64,000 nt of DNA from Actinoalloteichus_B caeruleus (GCF_000718005.1 NZ_JODV01000012.1); one strand, 5' to 3'; shown: positions 37,073-46,652, numbered from the stretch's first letter. A program made the numbers and translations. The notes: a model not told the origin generated them from the letters alone.

Positions 37073-37142
37073 GCGCTGACCTGCTGCGCTCACCCGGCGG
37101 GACGCGCGCACCCCCACCACCCTCTCCCCGCACGCGGGGTGA

Positions 37143-37946
37143 TCACGGTGTGGGCACGTAGAAGTGCAGGGGTGAGTTCGGCCGGAAACCGATGCGTCGG
37201 TAGACCGGCGCGCCGGCGGCGGTGGCGTGCAGGGTGGCGCGGGTGAGCCCGGTGGCGCGAGCACCCTCGTGGAGCGCCCTGCGCGTCACGGCCTCCCCGA
37301 AGCCCTGCCGCTGAGCCTCGGGCGCGGTGGCCACGAGGGCGACGAACAGCCGGCCCGCGCACTCCATCGTCGCCGCCGCGCTCACCGGAACCCCGTCCTG
37401 GAGGGCCAGGTAGGCGTGCACACCCGCCTTCCACAGCTCGGACCCGTTCAGCCCGTCCCGGCCGTCCTCGAGGGCGAACCCGTAGGCACGGGAGTTCAGG
37501 TCCGCGTACGCCTCGAGCTGCTCGTCGGTGGTCACCCGCTCGAAGGTCAGACGCGGGTGCTCGGGTGCCGCCCCGTCCGGGACGTCGGCGCTCATCCCCA
37601 TCCCGGAGAACGCGCGGGTCAGCCCGGCGCGGTCGGCCGCCTCGGGCAGCGCCCGGCGCGCGGCGTCGTCCAGCAGGTCCTCGAACAGCCACAGGTGCCC
37701 CGGACGGGACTTCCCGCGCATGATCCGCGCGGCCTCCCCCAACCGCTGGTCGAGCAACGCCGGGTCCACACCGACCTCGGTGAGGGTGAGGCAGTTCCAG
37801 AACGGGAAGCGCGACTCGGCCCACCGGACGGCCACTCCGGGGAGGTCCCGGACGTCGGCCGTCGGACTGGCGTCGAGCACCAGGCCGCGCCAGGCGGTGG
37901 CCAACTGCTCCACCGACTCCACCGTGTCCTCCAGCGTCTCGGTCAT
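37143..37946 (-). CDS. GNAT-family N-acetyltransferase
   Basis: Acetyl-CoA-dependent acetyltransferase of 267 residues. The C-terminal half carries the GNAT core: YLALQDGVPVSAAATM (about 180), VALVATAPEAQRQGFGEAV (about 202, acetyl-CoA loop of the QRxGxG type) and TLHATAAGAPVYRRIGF (about 240). The N-terminal half resembles a degenerate second GNAT half, as in several Streptomyces proteins. I use ATG 37946; ATG 37998 is in frame and adds 17 plausible residues, so the start is uncertain. It lies just outside the AHBA synthase promoter and is probably the first gene beyond the cluster. Its substrate is unknown. Confidence 0.85.
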   Translation of the reverse strand: MTETLEDTVESVEQLATAWRGLVLDASPTADVRDLPGVAVRWAESRFPFWNCLTLTEVGVDPALLDQRLGEAARIMRGKSRPGHLWLFEDLLDDAARRALPEAADRAGLTRAFSGMGMSADVPDGAAPEHPRLTFERVTTDEQLEAYADLNSRAYGFALEDGRDGLNGSELWKAGVHAYLALQDGVPVSAAATMECAGRLFVALVATAPEAQRQGFGEAVTRRALHEGARATGLTRATLHATAAGAPVYRRIGFRPNSPLHFYVPTP

Positions 37947-37998
37947 CCACCCAGATTCCCACCACGCGGCGGGCTGGCGGGCTCGCTCGTCGATCATG

Positions 37999-38603
37999 AC
38001 CGCAATGCCCGACACGGTCCACCTGATCGGGTGAGGCGCGGGTCCCGCCAGGACGGAGCTCCGGCGGCTGGTGACCGCCGAGTCCCTGCCGACGAGGCGG
38101 CTCCTCGTATGCCGGCGCCCTCGGCCTCGACCACTCCCGTCGGGAGAACGGGCCAGCCCTGCGGGCACCGTGTGCTCCCGCGACACGTGCCGGGAGGACA
38201 GCGTCCGGCCCCTGCCTGGCCGCTGCCCGCCTGGTGCTCGTTCCCCCGCCGTCGGCCCACCCGCCGAGCGGGCCCCGGGGGCCGGGCGGAGCACGGGCGT
38301 TCAGGCACCGGCGCTCCCGGCGTTCGCGGGTGTCGGACGCTCGGGTTCGTGGCCTTCGGCCGCCCGCTGGCGGACGGTGCTGTTCGGCGTGTTCGCGGGC
38401 GGCGCACCGGGCGGCGCCGTCCTGCCCGTGCGCTCCCCCAGCGCACGGCCACGCCCGCCCTGGCCGGGGCACGGGGAGCTGGCGGGTGTCATCCGAACCA
38501 GGGGCCGGCAGCGGTGGGTGGCAGCGGGCACCCGGCCGTGGCGGAGAACGGGCTGATCCGCAGGGCCGCTGCGCAGAAGCGTGGGCAGCGGGTGACGTGG
38601 TGG
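37999..38603. other. Intergenic region, no gene seen
   Basis: About 600 very GC-rich bases between the acetyltransferase and the dapA-like gene. Open frames on both strands are low-complexity Pro/Arg/Gly translations without recognisable domains. I see no repeat array, tRNA or clear hairpin of note. Confidence 0.5.
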
Positions 38604-39512
38604 TCAGGCCGGGAGCGCGACCGCCGCCAACGCGGCGCGCAGCCGTTGGAGGTCGGCGGGCGGTGAGGGGAGCAACGGACGGCGCACCGTGGCGTGCGGG
38701 ATCACCCCGAGCTCGACGAGCGCGGCCTTGGCCATGATCGCGCCCTGCGAGGTGCGCATCACCGCGTCCGCGAGGGGGATCAGCCCGGACTGGAGCTCCC
38801 GCGCACGGGTGAGGTCTCCGGTGTGGACGGCGCCTAGGAGCTCGGCGTTGCGGCCGGCGGCGACATTGCCCACCACGCTGACCACACCCACCGCCCCGCA
38901 CGCGAGGTAGGGCAGGTTCAGTTCGTCGATGCCGCAGTAGTAGGCCAGCGACGTACCGGCCATGACGGTCATCGCCTCGAACAGGTCCCCCTTGGCGTCC
39001 TTGACCGCGCGGATCAGGGGGTGGCCGGCGAGTTCCACCAGCGTCGCGGCTTCCAGCGCGGTCCCGGTGCGCGCGGGGACGTCGTAGAGCATCACCGGGA
39101 GGCCGGTGGCCTCGGCGACCTCCGTGCAGTGGGCGACGACCCCGGCCTGCGTCGGCCTGGAGTAGTAGGGGCAGACGAGCAGCAGCGCGTCGGCTCCGGC
39201 GGCTTCTGCCTGCCGTGCCTGGCGCACGCTCGCGGCGGTGTCGTGGGTGCCGACCCCGGCGATCACCCGAGCCCGGCTCCCGGTCCGGGCGGCCACGGTC
39301 CGCACCAGCCAGGCGGTCTCCGCGTCGGTGAGGGTGGGGGCCTCACCGGTGGTCCCGCCGACGACGATCCCGTCGCACCCGTTGTCCACCAGGTGGTCGA
39401 CCAGCGTGAGGAGAGCGGGTTCGCTGATCGCCCCGTCGGGGCGCATCGGCGTCACCATCGCGACGAGGTTCGTGCCGAACACGAGGTGGGCGGGGATCGA
39501 CGGGTCGGTCAT
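38604..39512 (-). CDS. dapA: 4-hydroxy-tetrahydrodipicolinate synthase family (DapA-like)
   Basis: Class I aldolase of 302 residues, normal for DapA. It condenses pyruvate with aspartate semialdehyde at the start of the diaminopimelate/lysine pathway. FGTNLVAMVTPM opens the barrel, GGTTGEAPTLT (about 49) binds pyruvate, VMLYDVPARTG (about 138) carries the catalytic Tyr, and the Schiff-base Lys is in IRAVKDAKGD (about 166). ATG 39512 is taken because the barrel begins directly after it. The gene is divergent from a LysR-type regulator 72 bases away, which may control it. Related aldolases (N-acetylneuraminate lyase, others) share the fold, so the substrate is assigned by similarity only. Confidence 0.9.
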   Translation of the reverse strand: MTDPSIPAHLVFGTNLVAMVTPMRPDGAISEPALLTLVDHLVDNGCDGIVVGGTTGEAPTLTDAETAWLVRTVAARTGSRARVIAGVGTHDTAASVRQARQAEAAGADALLLVCPYYSRPTQAGVVAHCTEVAEATGLPVMLYDVPARTGTALEAATLVELAGHPLIRAVKDAKGDLFEAMTVMAGTSLAYYCGIDELNLPYLACGAVGVVSVVGNVAAGRNAELLGAVHTGDLTRARELQSGLIPLADAVMRTSQGAIMAKAALVELGVIPHATVRRPLLPSPPADLQRLRAALAAVALPA

Positions 39513-39584
39513 GCCTCGATCCTGTCGATGCCCATACCTGCGGTCCAGCGAGGGTTTCTTGCCGGTACCGCGTAGCATCCCTTC

Positions 39585-40496
39585 GTGATCGACGTCGTTG
39601 GCCTGCGGGCGCTGCGGTCAGTGGCCGCTCTCGGCAGCCTGGTGCGCGCGGCCGACCAGCTCGGGTTCACGGCCTCCGCGGTTTCCCAGCAGATCAAGCG
39701 GTTGGAACGCCAGCTCGGGGTCCCCGTGCTCTCCCCGGCTGGCCGAGGGGTGGTGCTCACGCCGGCCGGGCAGGCCCTCGTCGACCGCGCACCCGAGGTG
39801 TTCCAGGCGCTGGAACGGTGCGCCGACGCCGCCCAGTCGGTGGCGGACGGCGCTCCACGCGGGGTGATCCGGGTGGTCGCCTTCTCCACCGCCGTTCGAG
39901 GACTGCTCGCCCCCGCCCTCCCCCGTCTGTCCTCGAACTGCCCCGACCTCCGGCCGAGGATCACCGAACAGGACCCCGAGGAGGCCCTGCACAGCGTCGA
40001 CGCCGGTACGGCCGATCTCGCCCTGGTCCACGACGCCGACGGGTTGCCGACCGCGCTGCCGCCCTCCCTCGTCCAGCGCCACGTCCACACCGACGTCGGC
40101 GACGTCGTCATGCACCGGACGCACCCGCTCGCGCGGTGCGACGCGCCCCTCGCGGAGACCGACCTGGCGAGCCACAGCTGGGTGACGAGCCCGCCCGGCA
40201 CCGTCTGCCACCAGTGGTTCCGGCGGCTGTTCGCCCAGGCACCCGAGGAGCCCGACGTGCGGCACCTGATCGACGACTTCGCCACCCAGCTGTCCCTGGT
40301 CTCATCCGGTGAGGTCGTCGCGCTGGTCCCTCGTCTGGCCCGCCCTCCGCTGGGGGCGGAGCTGGTAGCCCGCCCGCTGCGGCGGCAACCGAAGCGTGAG
40401 ATCCATGCGGCGTGGCGGCGCAGCGCCGACACCAGCCCGGCGATCCGCGCGCTGCTCGCCGAACTGGGGTTTCCAAATTCGGGCCGGCCACGGTAG
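39585..40496 (+). CDS. LysR-family transcriptional regulator
   Basis: LysR-type regulator of 303 residues, the family's usual length. The N-terminal winged helix reads LRALRSVAALGSLVRAADQL, then GFTASAVSQQIKRLERQLGV (about 28-47), followed by a linker and a substrate-binding domain starting near GVIRVVAFS (about 92). It starts at GTG 39585. It is transcribed away from the dapA-like gene, the classical arrangement for a LysR protein that controls its divergent neighbour and itself. Its effector is unknown; control of lysine or diaminopimelate metabolism is inferred from position only. Confidence 0.9.
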   Translation: MIDVVGLRALRSVAALGSLVRAADQLGFTASAVSQQIKRLERQLGVPVLSPAGRGVVLTPAGQALVDRAPEVFQALERCADAAQSVADGAPRGVIRVVAFSTAVRGLLAPALPRLSSNCPDLRPRITEQDPEEALHSVDAGTADLALVHDADGLPTALPPSLVQRHVHTDVGDVVMHRTHPLARCDAPLAETDLASHSWVTSPPGTVCHQWFRRLFAQAPEEPDVRHLIDDFATQLSLVSSGEVVALVPRLARPPLGAELVARPLRRQPKREIHAAWRRSADTSPAIRALLAELGFPNSGRPR

Positions 40497-41204
40497 TTGG
40501 ATGTCGAATCGGGTGGGCACGGTCAGGCCGCCCCGGCGGTGTGGTGTTCCGCGTTCGTGAGGAAGCCGGCCTGGCACCTCTCGCTCGTTCACATCCACTG
40601 CCCGCGCCCCCCTCCACTGAGGTCGATGTTCCTCACGGGGCCACCGGTCGACCACCGTGGTGTCGTCAGAGCAGGACGGAACGAGGGCGTCCGGTCACGG
40701 CGGACAACCGACGCCTGACCGGGGGTGGGTGGTGTCGACGGTTCGCGAGGAGGCGCGGGCGGACGATTGGGGGATTGGTTTCGTTCGGGACTGAAGGCAC
40801 GGAACGTGTCATCGTGTGTGGGCTCAGGGGCCCTGCCTCGGTACGGACTGGTTCTCCGCGAGTCCGTACCGCCCGGCAGTCCGATCACACTGGCGATCGG
40901 TCCCGAGGCGGTGTCGGAAACCCGAGCGGGGAACCGCTCCGCGCCCCGTGGCGACGTGCCACGAGAAACGGAGCGGCGCCCGTTCCGGCGGCCCACTCCC
41001 CCTCGGCGGGGCGAGGACCTCCGCCCTGAGCTCACGACGTCCTTCCCGGATGCGACCTGGAGCCGATCCTCGGACCGGCGCCAGCACGTGGGGACCTCCG
41101 GCGTCAGTGCCGCGCGGCGGTTCGGGTGCGGCGCTCGCCGTCCCAGGGTCCGACCAGGCGGGTCACGGCCGGAAGACCCCGTTCCCGCCCGCCGCGCACC
41201 CGCG
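40497..41204. other. Intergenic region, no gene seen
   Basis: About 700 bases lie between the converging LysR gene and the secreted hydrolase gene. Frames on both strands translate to low-complexity Arg/Pro/Gly sequence without a recognisable fold. No RNA gene or repeat array is apparent. Confidence 0.5.
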
Positions 41205-42776
41205 TCACAGGGAGCAGGTGGCGCCTTCCGCCGGCACCTGGAGGTTGATCAGGTACTCGGCGGCGATCTCGTCGACGCAGGGATTCGTTCCCAGGTTGAC
41301 GATGCCGTGCCCCTCCCCTTCGACGGTGAGCAGCGCGCTGCCGAGGCTGTCGGCGAGCACCTGGGCTCCGGCGTGGGGCGTGGTCGGGTCGCCGGTGATG
41401 GAGACGACGAGGGTGTCGGGCAGCCCCTCGATGTCCTGGGCGTAGGGGAACCCGAGGTTCGGTTCGGCGGGCCAGTGCTCACAGGTGTCGCGGGCTCCGC
41501 CGGTGACGTCGACGCCGGGGTCCATGAAGGGCGCGGCCTCGTGGATCGCGGTGCGCAGCCGTCCACCTTCCTCCGGGGTGAGCCGGTCCTCGTCCAGGCA
41601 GTTGATGGCGTAGTTGGCCTCGGCGAAGTTCGTCCAGCGGCCCTCCGGGTCGCGGCCGCCGAAGTCGTGGTTCATCTGGAGCAGCTCGTCGCCCCGTCCG
41701 TCCTCGATCTCGGCGATTCCAGCGATGATCCGGGGCCACGCGTCCTCGGTGTACAGGCCGGTGATGACGCCTCCGATGGCCTCGTCGAAGCCGAGTTCCG
41801 CGTCGAGCGCGGGCACGGGGTCGTCGTACAACGGCTGGACGAGGTCCTGGAACACCTCGGTCGCTCGGTCCGGGTCGGGACCGAGCGGGCAGTCCTCCCG
41901 CTCGGCGCAGCGCGCGGCCATGCGGTCGAAGGCGGCCTGGAATCCGGCGTAGGCGCTGACCCGCCGTTCGACGGTGCCCTGTGTGGGGTCACCGGCGCCG
42001 TCCAGCAGCATGGCCCGCACGTTCTGGGGGAACTGTTCGGCGTACACCGCGCCGAGGCGGGTTCCGTAGCTCTGCCCCAGGAAGGTGAGTTCGTCGTCGC
42101 CGAGGACGGCGCGCAGCACGTCGATGTCGCGGGCCGCGTCCCGGGTGCCGACGTGGGCGAGGACGTCGAGCCCCCCGGAGCCTTCCGCGCACCGCTCGAC
42201 CAGCCGTCGGGTGTCCTCCTCGGTGAACTGGGCCGTCGTGCCCTGCGCGGTGAGGGGGACCGCGCCGCGGTCGGCCTCCTCGTCGGAGTAGCAGTCGATC
42301 GCGGGGGTCGAGGCGCCCACGCCACGCGGGTCGAGGCCCACCAGGTCGAACCGTTCGGTCAACGGGCTGTCCTTGAGCGTCAGCGCCGCGAAGGCGGCGC
42401 CGAACAGTCCCGATCCGCCTGGCCCGCCGGGGTTGGTCACCAGTGAGCCCACCGCGTCGCCGGAGGCGGGCAGCCGTAGGACGGCGACGTGGATGGTCCG
42501 GCCGCCGGGTTCGTCGTAGTCCAGCGGCACCTCGAGGCGCGCGCACTCCAACCCGTCGCTGAGGGCGTAGACGCTGGACTCGGTGGAGGTCGTCGCGTAC
42601 TCGTCGCACTCCTCCCAGGCGAGTTCCTGGTCGTGGAACGCCTCGAGACCGGAGGGTGTTGGCGAGGTGGGAGGGGCGGACGGTTCGGATTCCGGGGCGA
42701 CGCAGCCGGCGAGTGGCACGAGTAGCGCGGTCGCCGCGACGCCGACCCTCGCGCGGGCGGAGGAGCGTGGGTGCAA
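41205..42776 (-). CDS. Secreted alpha/beta hydrolase, tripeptidyl aminopeptidase (TAP) family lipoprotein
   Basis: Exported hydrolase of 523 residues. The N-terminus has Arg residues, a hydrophobic stretch and a lipobox (LVPLAGC), so it is likely a lipoprotein on the outer face of the membrane. The catalytic core shows NPGGPGGSG (oxyanion region, about 113), the nucleophile in LGQSYGTRLGAVY (about 235), and a C-terminal TAP-like domain with GDPTTPHAGA and the His of GEGHGIV (about 490). Family members remove tripeptides or act as proteases or esterases. The start codon is TTG 42776: AAGGA lies 6 bases upstream and the signal peptide begins there. It is isolated from neighbours by long gaps. 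Confidence 0.9.
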   Translation of the reverse strand: MHPRSSARARVGVAATALLVPLAGCVAPESEPSAPPTSPTPSGLEAFHDQELAWEECDEYATTSTESSVYALSDGLECARLEVPLDYDEPGGRTIHVAVLRLPASGDAVGSLVTNPGGPGGSGLFGAAFAALTLKDSPLTERFDLVGLDPRGVGASTPAIDCYSDEEADRGAVPLTAQGTTAQFTEEDTRRLVERCAEGSGGLDVLAHVGTRDAARDIDVLRAVLGDDELTFLGQSYGTRLGAVYAEQFPQNVRAMLLDGAGDPTQGTVERRVSAYAGFQAAFDRMAARCAEREDCPLGPDPDRATEVFQDLVQPLYDDPVPALDAELGFDEAIGGVITGLYTEDAWPRIIAGIAEIEDGRGDELLQMNHDFGGRDPEGRWTNFAEANYAINCLDEDRLTPEEGGRLRTAIHEAAPFMDPGVDVTGGARDTCEHWPAEPNLGFPYAQDIEGLPDTLVVSITGDPTTPHAGAQVLADSLGSALLTVEGEGHGIVNLGTNPCVDEIAAEYLINLQVPAEGATCSL

Positions 42777-42994
42777 GGGGATCCTTTCCTCGGTCGACGG
42801 CGCGTGGCGCGTCGAGGTGGGGTGTTCCTGGCCGTGGACGCGGGGACCGGGGGCGGCTGCCGGTGCGCTCGCGGCGGCGGACGCCTCAGCGTGCGGTGCG
42901 TGCTTCGGCCCGGTTGGACTGGCGCGGGTGGGCGCGCCACCCGCATCACGCTGGCGTGGTCGCCGTACCCGCCGCCGGGGTGGGCTGGACGGGA

Positions 42995-43185
42995 TCAGGT
43001 CGTGGCGCGTGTGACGAGGACGACGATCTCGATGGCCTGACCGGCCCCGAAGCTGGGGGCAGCGTGCTCACCGCCTCCCGGCCCTGCCGGCCCAGGTCGT
43101 TGAGGTCACGTTCGATGGGTTCGTAGTCGAAGCCCTTCATGCTGAGCGGGTAGGAGCGGGTCCGGTACGCCCGGAGCCGGGTCAT
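42995..43185 (-). pseudogene. DUF4177-family small protein, frameshifted
   Basis: The frame from ATG 43185 reads MTRLRAYRTRSYPLSMKGFD and continues YEPIERDLNDLGRQGREAVS, a good match to the N-terminal two thirds of DUF4177 proteins. After the C5 run at 43055-43059 (CTGCCCCCAGC on the coding strand) it drifts into Ser/Pro/Arg-rich sequence. One additional C would restore a frame reading SFGAGQAIEIVVLVTRATT and stopping at TGA 42997-42995, giving a normal 63-residue protein ending in the expected hydrophobic strand. The usual Trp of the family's GWE segment is Arg here (GRE). The gene is therefore broken by one base in a homopolymer, either truly or through a sequencing error. The function of DUF4177 is unknown. 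Confidence 0.72.
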
Positions 43186-44391
43186 CGCGTGTCCTCATCG
43201 GTTCTGGGAGCGAGCCGGCGGTGCGCGCTCCTGGTGGGTGGTGGAACCGGCAGGTGAGCACGGGCGTCCTGGGCGTCGGGTCCCGTCGGACGGCCGGGCC
43301 GACGGTGGGCGGGAAGGTGCCTTGCCGCGGGGATGTCGAGGCCAGGCGTGGTGACGGGGCGAGGTCGCCGCGCTCCTCCGGTCGCCCCGGCGCGGATGGT
43401 CAGGCCCCGGGGCTGGAGGTCGGCCCACGGGGTGGACGTCGTTGGTCCGGGCGGTCGATGGGCGTGAACGCCGGGGCCGGCCGGGGCGGCCGGCGACGGG
43501 GACTGGCCCCTTCACGGGGTTTCCGGTCCCGGGGCCGGTGCCGGACGCGTGCGACAGGTGCCCGCGTCGGCGGGCGTCACGTCCCCGCACGCGTCGCGGG
43601 AGCGTTGTCCTGCCGTCGGGCGGGCGCGGACAACGGGGCCCGCTGGTGCGCGGCGACGGGTGTCGTGCGCCCGGGCAGCCGGTCCCACCGTCGTGGCCGA
43701 CCGGTGCTCGTGGGCCGGAGGCGGCGGCTCCCCGTGGGTGGTCGCGTCGTACGGCGCGTGGTGGTGGTCATGCCCCCATCCCAGCCGTCGGGCCGCTCCC
43801 CCGGCAGTGTGGCCGCGTCATGATCTGGCCGTGACATCTCGAGGGTCGAGGCGTGACGTGATGTCACTGGTGGGTGGCACGGAGCTCGACTCGCCCCAGG
43901 CCATCAGTGTCATCCGGGCCGGCTGACCCCGTCACCGCGCGGCTGGCCACCCCGCTCCACCTCGGGTCGCGCCGCTCAGCGGTCCGGGGCGGCGCGATGC
44001 CAGCGTGCGCCAGCCAAGCTCCCGGCGTCGCCGCTGCGGAACGGCGGTCGACCAACCCCGGGCCGATCACGTTGCGTGACGTCGAGTACTCGTGGTCCAC
44101 CGCCGCGCCCCCGGGTGGACCAGCCCACCTCGCCGGAGGGCCCGAACCGAGCCGGGCACCGGGCGGCAGGCCACACCCGACCGGCCGTGGGATCCGGCAT
44201 TCAGGCGTTTCTCCGCCTTCCCACCGTTTTCACCCTTCAGTGTGGTGTCCATTCTTTCACTACTCGCGGTGGTCCTTTTCTGGAATAGTCGTCCCCGTCG
44301 CCGAGGAGCACCAGATCCGCAATCGCGGCGAAGTTTCGGGTTTCTCGTTCCCCTTCCGCGGTGGGCGAGACCGAGGAAAGGTGACCGTTCG
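43186..44391. other. Long intergenic region, no gene seen
   Basis: About 1.2 kb of GC-rich sequence separates the broken DUF4177 gene from the EF-hand operon. The longest frames give low-complexity Arg/Pro/Gly translations without family resemblance. GC falls over roughly the last 170 bases, which probably hold the promoter of the EF-hand operon. No CRISPR array, tRNA or insertion sequence is evident. Confidence 0.5.
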
Positions 44392-44928
44392 ATGCGGAAA
44401 GAAGCGGTGAGCCGGATCAGGCTCGTCTTCGACCTGCTCGACACCAATGGTGACGGCCATGTGGAGTCCGGTGACTTCGAGCTCATGGCCGACCGGGTCG
44501 TCCAGGCCTCTCCTGACATCAGTGACGCGGCCGGTGAGACGCTGCGATCGACCTTCCACGGGTTCTGGCGCGCGCTGGTCACCGAGCTGGACAGCGACGG
44601 CGACGGCAGGGTGAGCTTCGACGAGTACGCCGCATGCGTGCTGTCACCGGACCGTTTCCACGCTCCCATCAGCGCCTTCGCGGCGGCGCTCGCCGGCCTT
44701 GGTGACCGCGACCAGGACGGGCTGGTCACACGTCCCGACTTCGTCGCGCTCATGCGGGCAATCGGATTCGAGGAGGGCAGGATCAACGCCCTCTTCGACG
44801 ACCTCCAGCCCACGGCCTCGGACCGGATACCGGCGGCGACGTGGGTGGAGGCCGTCATCGATTTCTACAGCCCGACCAGGAGCGGTGTCGCGGGCGACCG
44901 CCTCGTCGGCGACTCCGCCGCGCCCTGA
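44392..44928 (+). CDS. EF-hand calcium-binding protein (calerythrin-like)
   Basis: Soluble calcium-binding protein of 178 residues with sarcoplasmic/calerythrin-type layout. Three canonical loops are visible: DTNGDGHVESGDF (about 17), DSDGDGRVSFDEY (about 66) and DRDQDGLVTRPDF (about 104). The expected fourth position (SDRIPAATW, about 141) lacks the acidic pattern and is probably silent. There is no signal peptide. ATG 44392 lies about 10 bases after GAGGAAAGG. It heads a four-gene unit: 27 bases later comes a dehydrogenase homologue, then an isochorismatase-like hydrolase and a methyltransferase. A calcium sensor or buffer leading a small metabolic operon is unusual; what it regulates is not evident. 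Confidence 0.92.
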   Translation: MRKEAVSRIRLVFDLLDTNGDGHVESGDFELMADRVVQASPDISDAAGETLRSTFHGFWRALVTELDSDGDGRVSFDEYAACVLSPDRFHAPISAFAAALAGLGDRDQDGLVTRPDFVALMRAIGFEEGRINALFDDLQPTASDRIPAATWVEAVIDFYSPTRSGVAGDRLVGDSAAP

Positions 44929-44955
44929 TCCGTGGAACGGAACGGAGATATTCCC

Positions 44956-46044
44956 ATGACTCCAGTGGTCGGACTCGCCGTCGGGCGGGGAACGGGCCCA
45001 GAACTGGCGTCCGCATTCGAGCGCGTACTCCTCACGCTCGCCGAGATGAATTCGGTTGGCGTGCGCATCGAACGGTCGCCGCGCCGCTACCATTCCTATG
45101 TCTCCCTCCGCGATGAGGCCGATGCCGAGCGGATCCGCGGGCTCACCCACGAGGACGCGGAGCACTACGAGGAGTTCTGCCGCACCCAGGCCCAGCTCGG
45201 AACCAGGGTGATCTTCCGGACGGCGATCAACGCCCAGTCGCTGTACCTGGTCCGGCAACGGTTGCACGCGGTCAAGGTCGACCTCATCGCGGACGAGGGC
45301 ACCTCCCTGTTGCTGGTCCGGGACCAGACACAGGGTTTCTACAGCGGCGAGAACACCCACACCCCGGGCGCCGTCCAGCGGACGATGACCTTCAGCAAGG
45401 AGACCACGGAGACGATCATCAGGTTCGCCCTGCGGCGCGCACGTCGGCAGTGGCCCGACGAATCGGCCGATCGCATCGTCATGGCGTACAAGTTCCACCT
45501 GCTCGACGGCGCGCTCGGTGAGTGGGTCGCCGAGATCGCGGGGCGGCTCGGCGTGGACATCGGGTTGTTCCAGCCGGACACCGTGAACCGGAACCTGATC
45601 GAGCAGGGGTTGCCGGGGCGCACGCTGGTCATCGCCGGGAACGAGTGGGCAGACATCATGCACGTCGTCCTGCTGGACCGCTTCGGCTTCGAACGGCAGG
45701 AGAACCGGTGCACCGAGAACGTCTACCTGCACCCCGACGTCGAGGGGTTGGTGGAGTACCAGACGGTGCACGGTTCGGCCGATGACCTGGCTGGGCGGGA
45801 CAGGGTGAATCCGGTCGCCACGATCCGGGCGGCCTCGGCGATCGCCGAGGAGCACGTCGGCTGCCAGGGCGCGGTGGCGGCGGTGGACGGGGCGCTGGCG
45901 GCGCTGCTGGACAGGGGCGTGAGCACGCCCGACCTCGGTGGTCGGCACTCGACGACGGAGGTGGTGGACGCACTGCTCGAGGAGCTCGGCGCGCGGGGGG
46001 CCGCCGGTTCGTCCCCGTTGGCGGCCGTGGCGGCCGAGGAATGA
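44956..46044 (+). CDS. Divergent isocitrate/isopropylmalate dehydrogenase family protein
   Basis: Beta-decarboxylating dehydrogenase homologue of 362 residues. Family landmarks are the opening VVGLAVGRGTGPELA, LLLVRDQTQGFYSGEN (about 116, substrate loop) and the NAD region HGSADDLAGRDRVNPVATI (about 274). Key sites differ from active enzymes. The Tyr that usually precedes the ERI helix aligns with Phe (TMTFSKETTETI). The DKANVL segment reads AYKFHLL, keeping the Lys but losing the Asp. The GDILSDE metal motif reads ADIMHVV, with the second Asp lost. A changed or non-redox reaction is therefore possible. ATG 44956 follows GGAGA by 7 bases. The stop overlaps the next start as ATGA, so translation is coupled to the isochorismatase-like gene. 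Confidence 0.85.
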   Translation: MTPVVGLAVGRGTGPELASAFERVLLTLAEMNSVGVRIERSPRRYHSYVSLRDEADAERIRGLTHEDAEHYEEFCRTQAQLGTRVIFRTAINAQSLYLVRQRLHAVKVDLIADEGTSLLLVRDQTQGFYSGENTHTPGAVQRTMTFSKETTETIIRFALRRARRQWPDESADRIVMAYKFHLLDGALGEWVAEIAGRLGVDIGLFQPDTVNRNLIEQGLPGRTLVIAGNEWADIMHVVLLDRFGFERQENRCTENVYLHPDVEGLVEYQTVHGSADDLAGRDRVNPVATIRAASAIAEEHVGCQGAVAAVDGALAALLDRGVSTPDLGGRHSTTEVVDALLEELGARGAAGSSPLAAVAAEE

Positions 46045-46637
46045 CCTCCTCGGCCGGCACCGCGCTGGTCGTCATGGACATGCAGAACGACTTCTGCGTC
46101 GGCCCGGGCGTGGAGTCGCGGTTCGGTGGGAGGCTCGACGTCCTCAGCGCCGCGATCACGGGCACCGTCCGGGCGGTGGCGGCCGCGAGGGCGCGCGGAA
46201 CGGAGGTCGTCTTCGTGCGCCTCCACGGCGACGTGGCGTTCCAGGGGCCGAGTTGGCGCCGGAGGAATCTGCTGCTGGACAAGCCGACCAAGTGTCGGGC
46301 AGGCTCCTGGGGAGCGGATTTCCACGCGGTCTCGCCGGAACCGGCGGACCGTGTCTTCACCAAACGAGCCTGTTTCGACGCCTTCCTCAGTGACGGGTTC
46401 GCCGACCACCTCGCTCGTCAGGGGACCGAGCACCTGGTGTTCGTCGGACTCTACGCCGACGTGTGCGTGGACTCCACCGCGCGGACGGCGTTCCAGCGCG
46501 GTCTCCACGTCACCGTGCTGACGGACTGCACCACCAGCCTGCACCTGCCGGACGAGACGACCTTCCGGTTCATGAGAACCGTCTACGGGGCGCGCACCAC
46601 CTCCCACGACAGGCCGGAGGTGTGGTCGCCCCCTTGA
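46041..46637 (+). CDS. Isochorismatase-like cysteine hydrolase
   Basis: Isochorismatase-fold hydrolase of 198 residues. The Asp-Lys-Cys triad is complete: Asp in VVMDMQNDF (about 12), Lys in VFTKRACFDAF (about 109) and Cys in VGLYADVCVDSTAR (about 141). Members of the family cleave isochorismate, nicotinamide, N-carbamoyl compounds or other amides and vinyl ethers, so the substrate cannot be read from the fold. It begins within the stop of the dehydrogenase homologue (ATGA) and is followed after 15 bases by a methyltransferase. Coupled translation suggests a common pathway. No isochorismate synthase is present in the window. Confidence 0.9.
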   Translation: MTSSAGTALVVMDMQNDFCVGPGVESRFGGRLDVLSAAITGTVRAVAAARARGTEVVFVRLHGDVAFQGPSWRRRNLLLDKPTKCRAGSWGADFHAVSPEPADRVFTKRACFDAFLSDGFADHLARQGTEHLVFVGLYADVCVDSTARTAFQRGLHVTVLTDCTTSLHLPDETTFRFMRTVYGARTTSHDRPEVWSPP

Positions 46638-46652
46638 GCGAAGTGAGGACAC

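Noticed and set aside
43577..43867. Possible 96-residue minus-strand protein in the long gap before the EF-hand gene
   Set aside because: Thr/Arg/Pro-rich sequence with no recognisable fold and no clear ribosome site.
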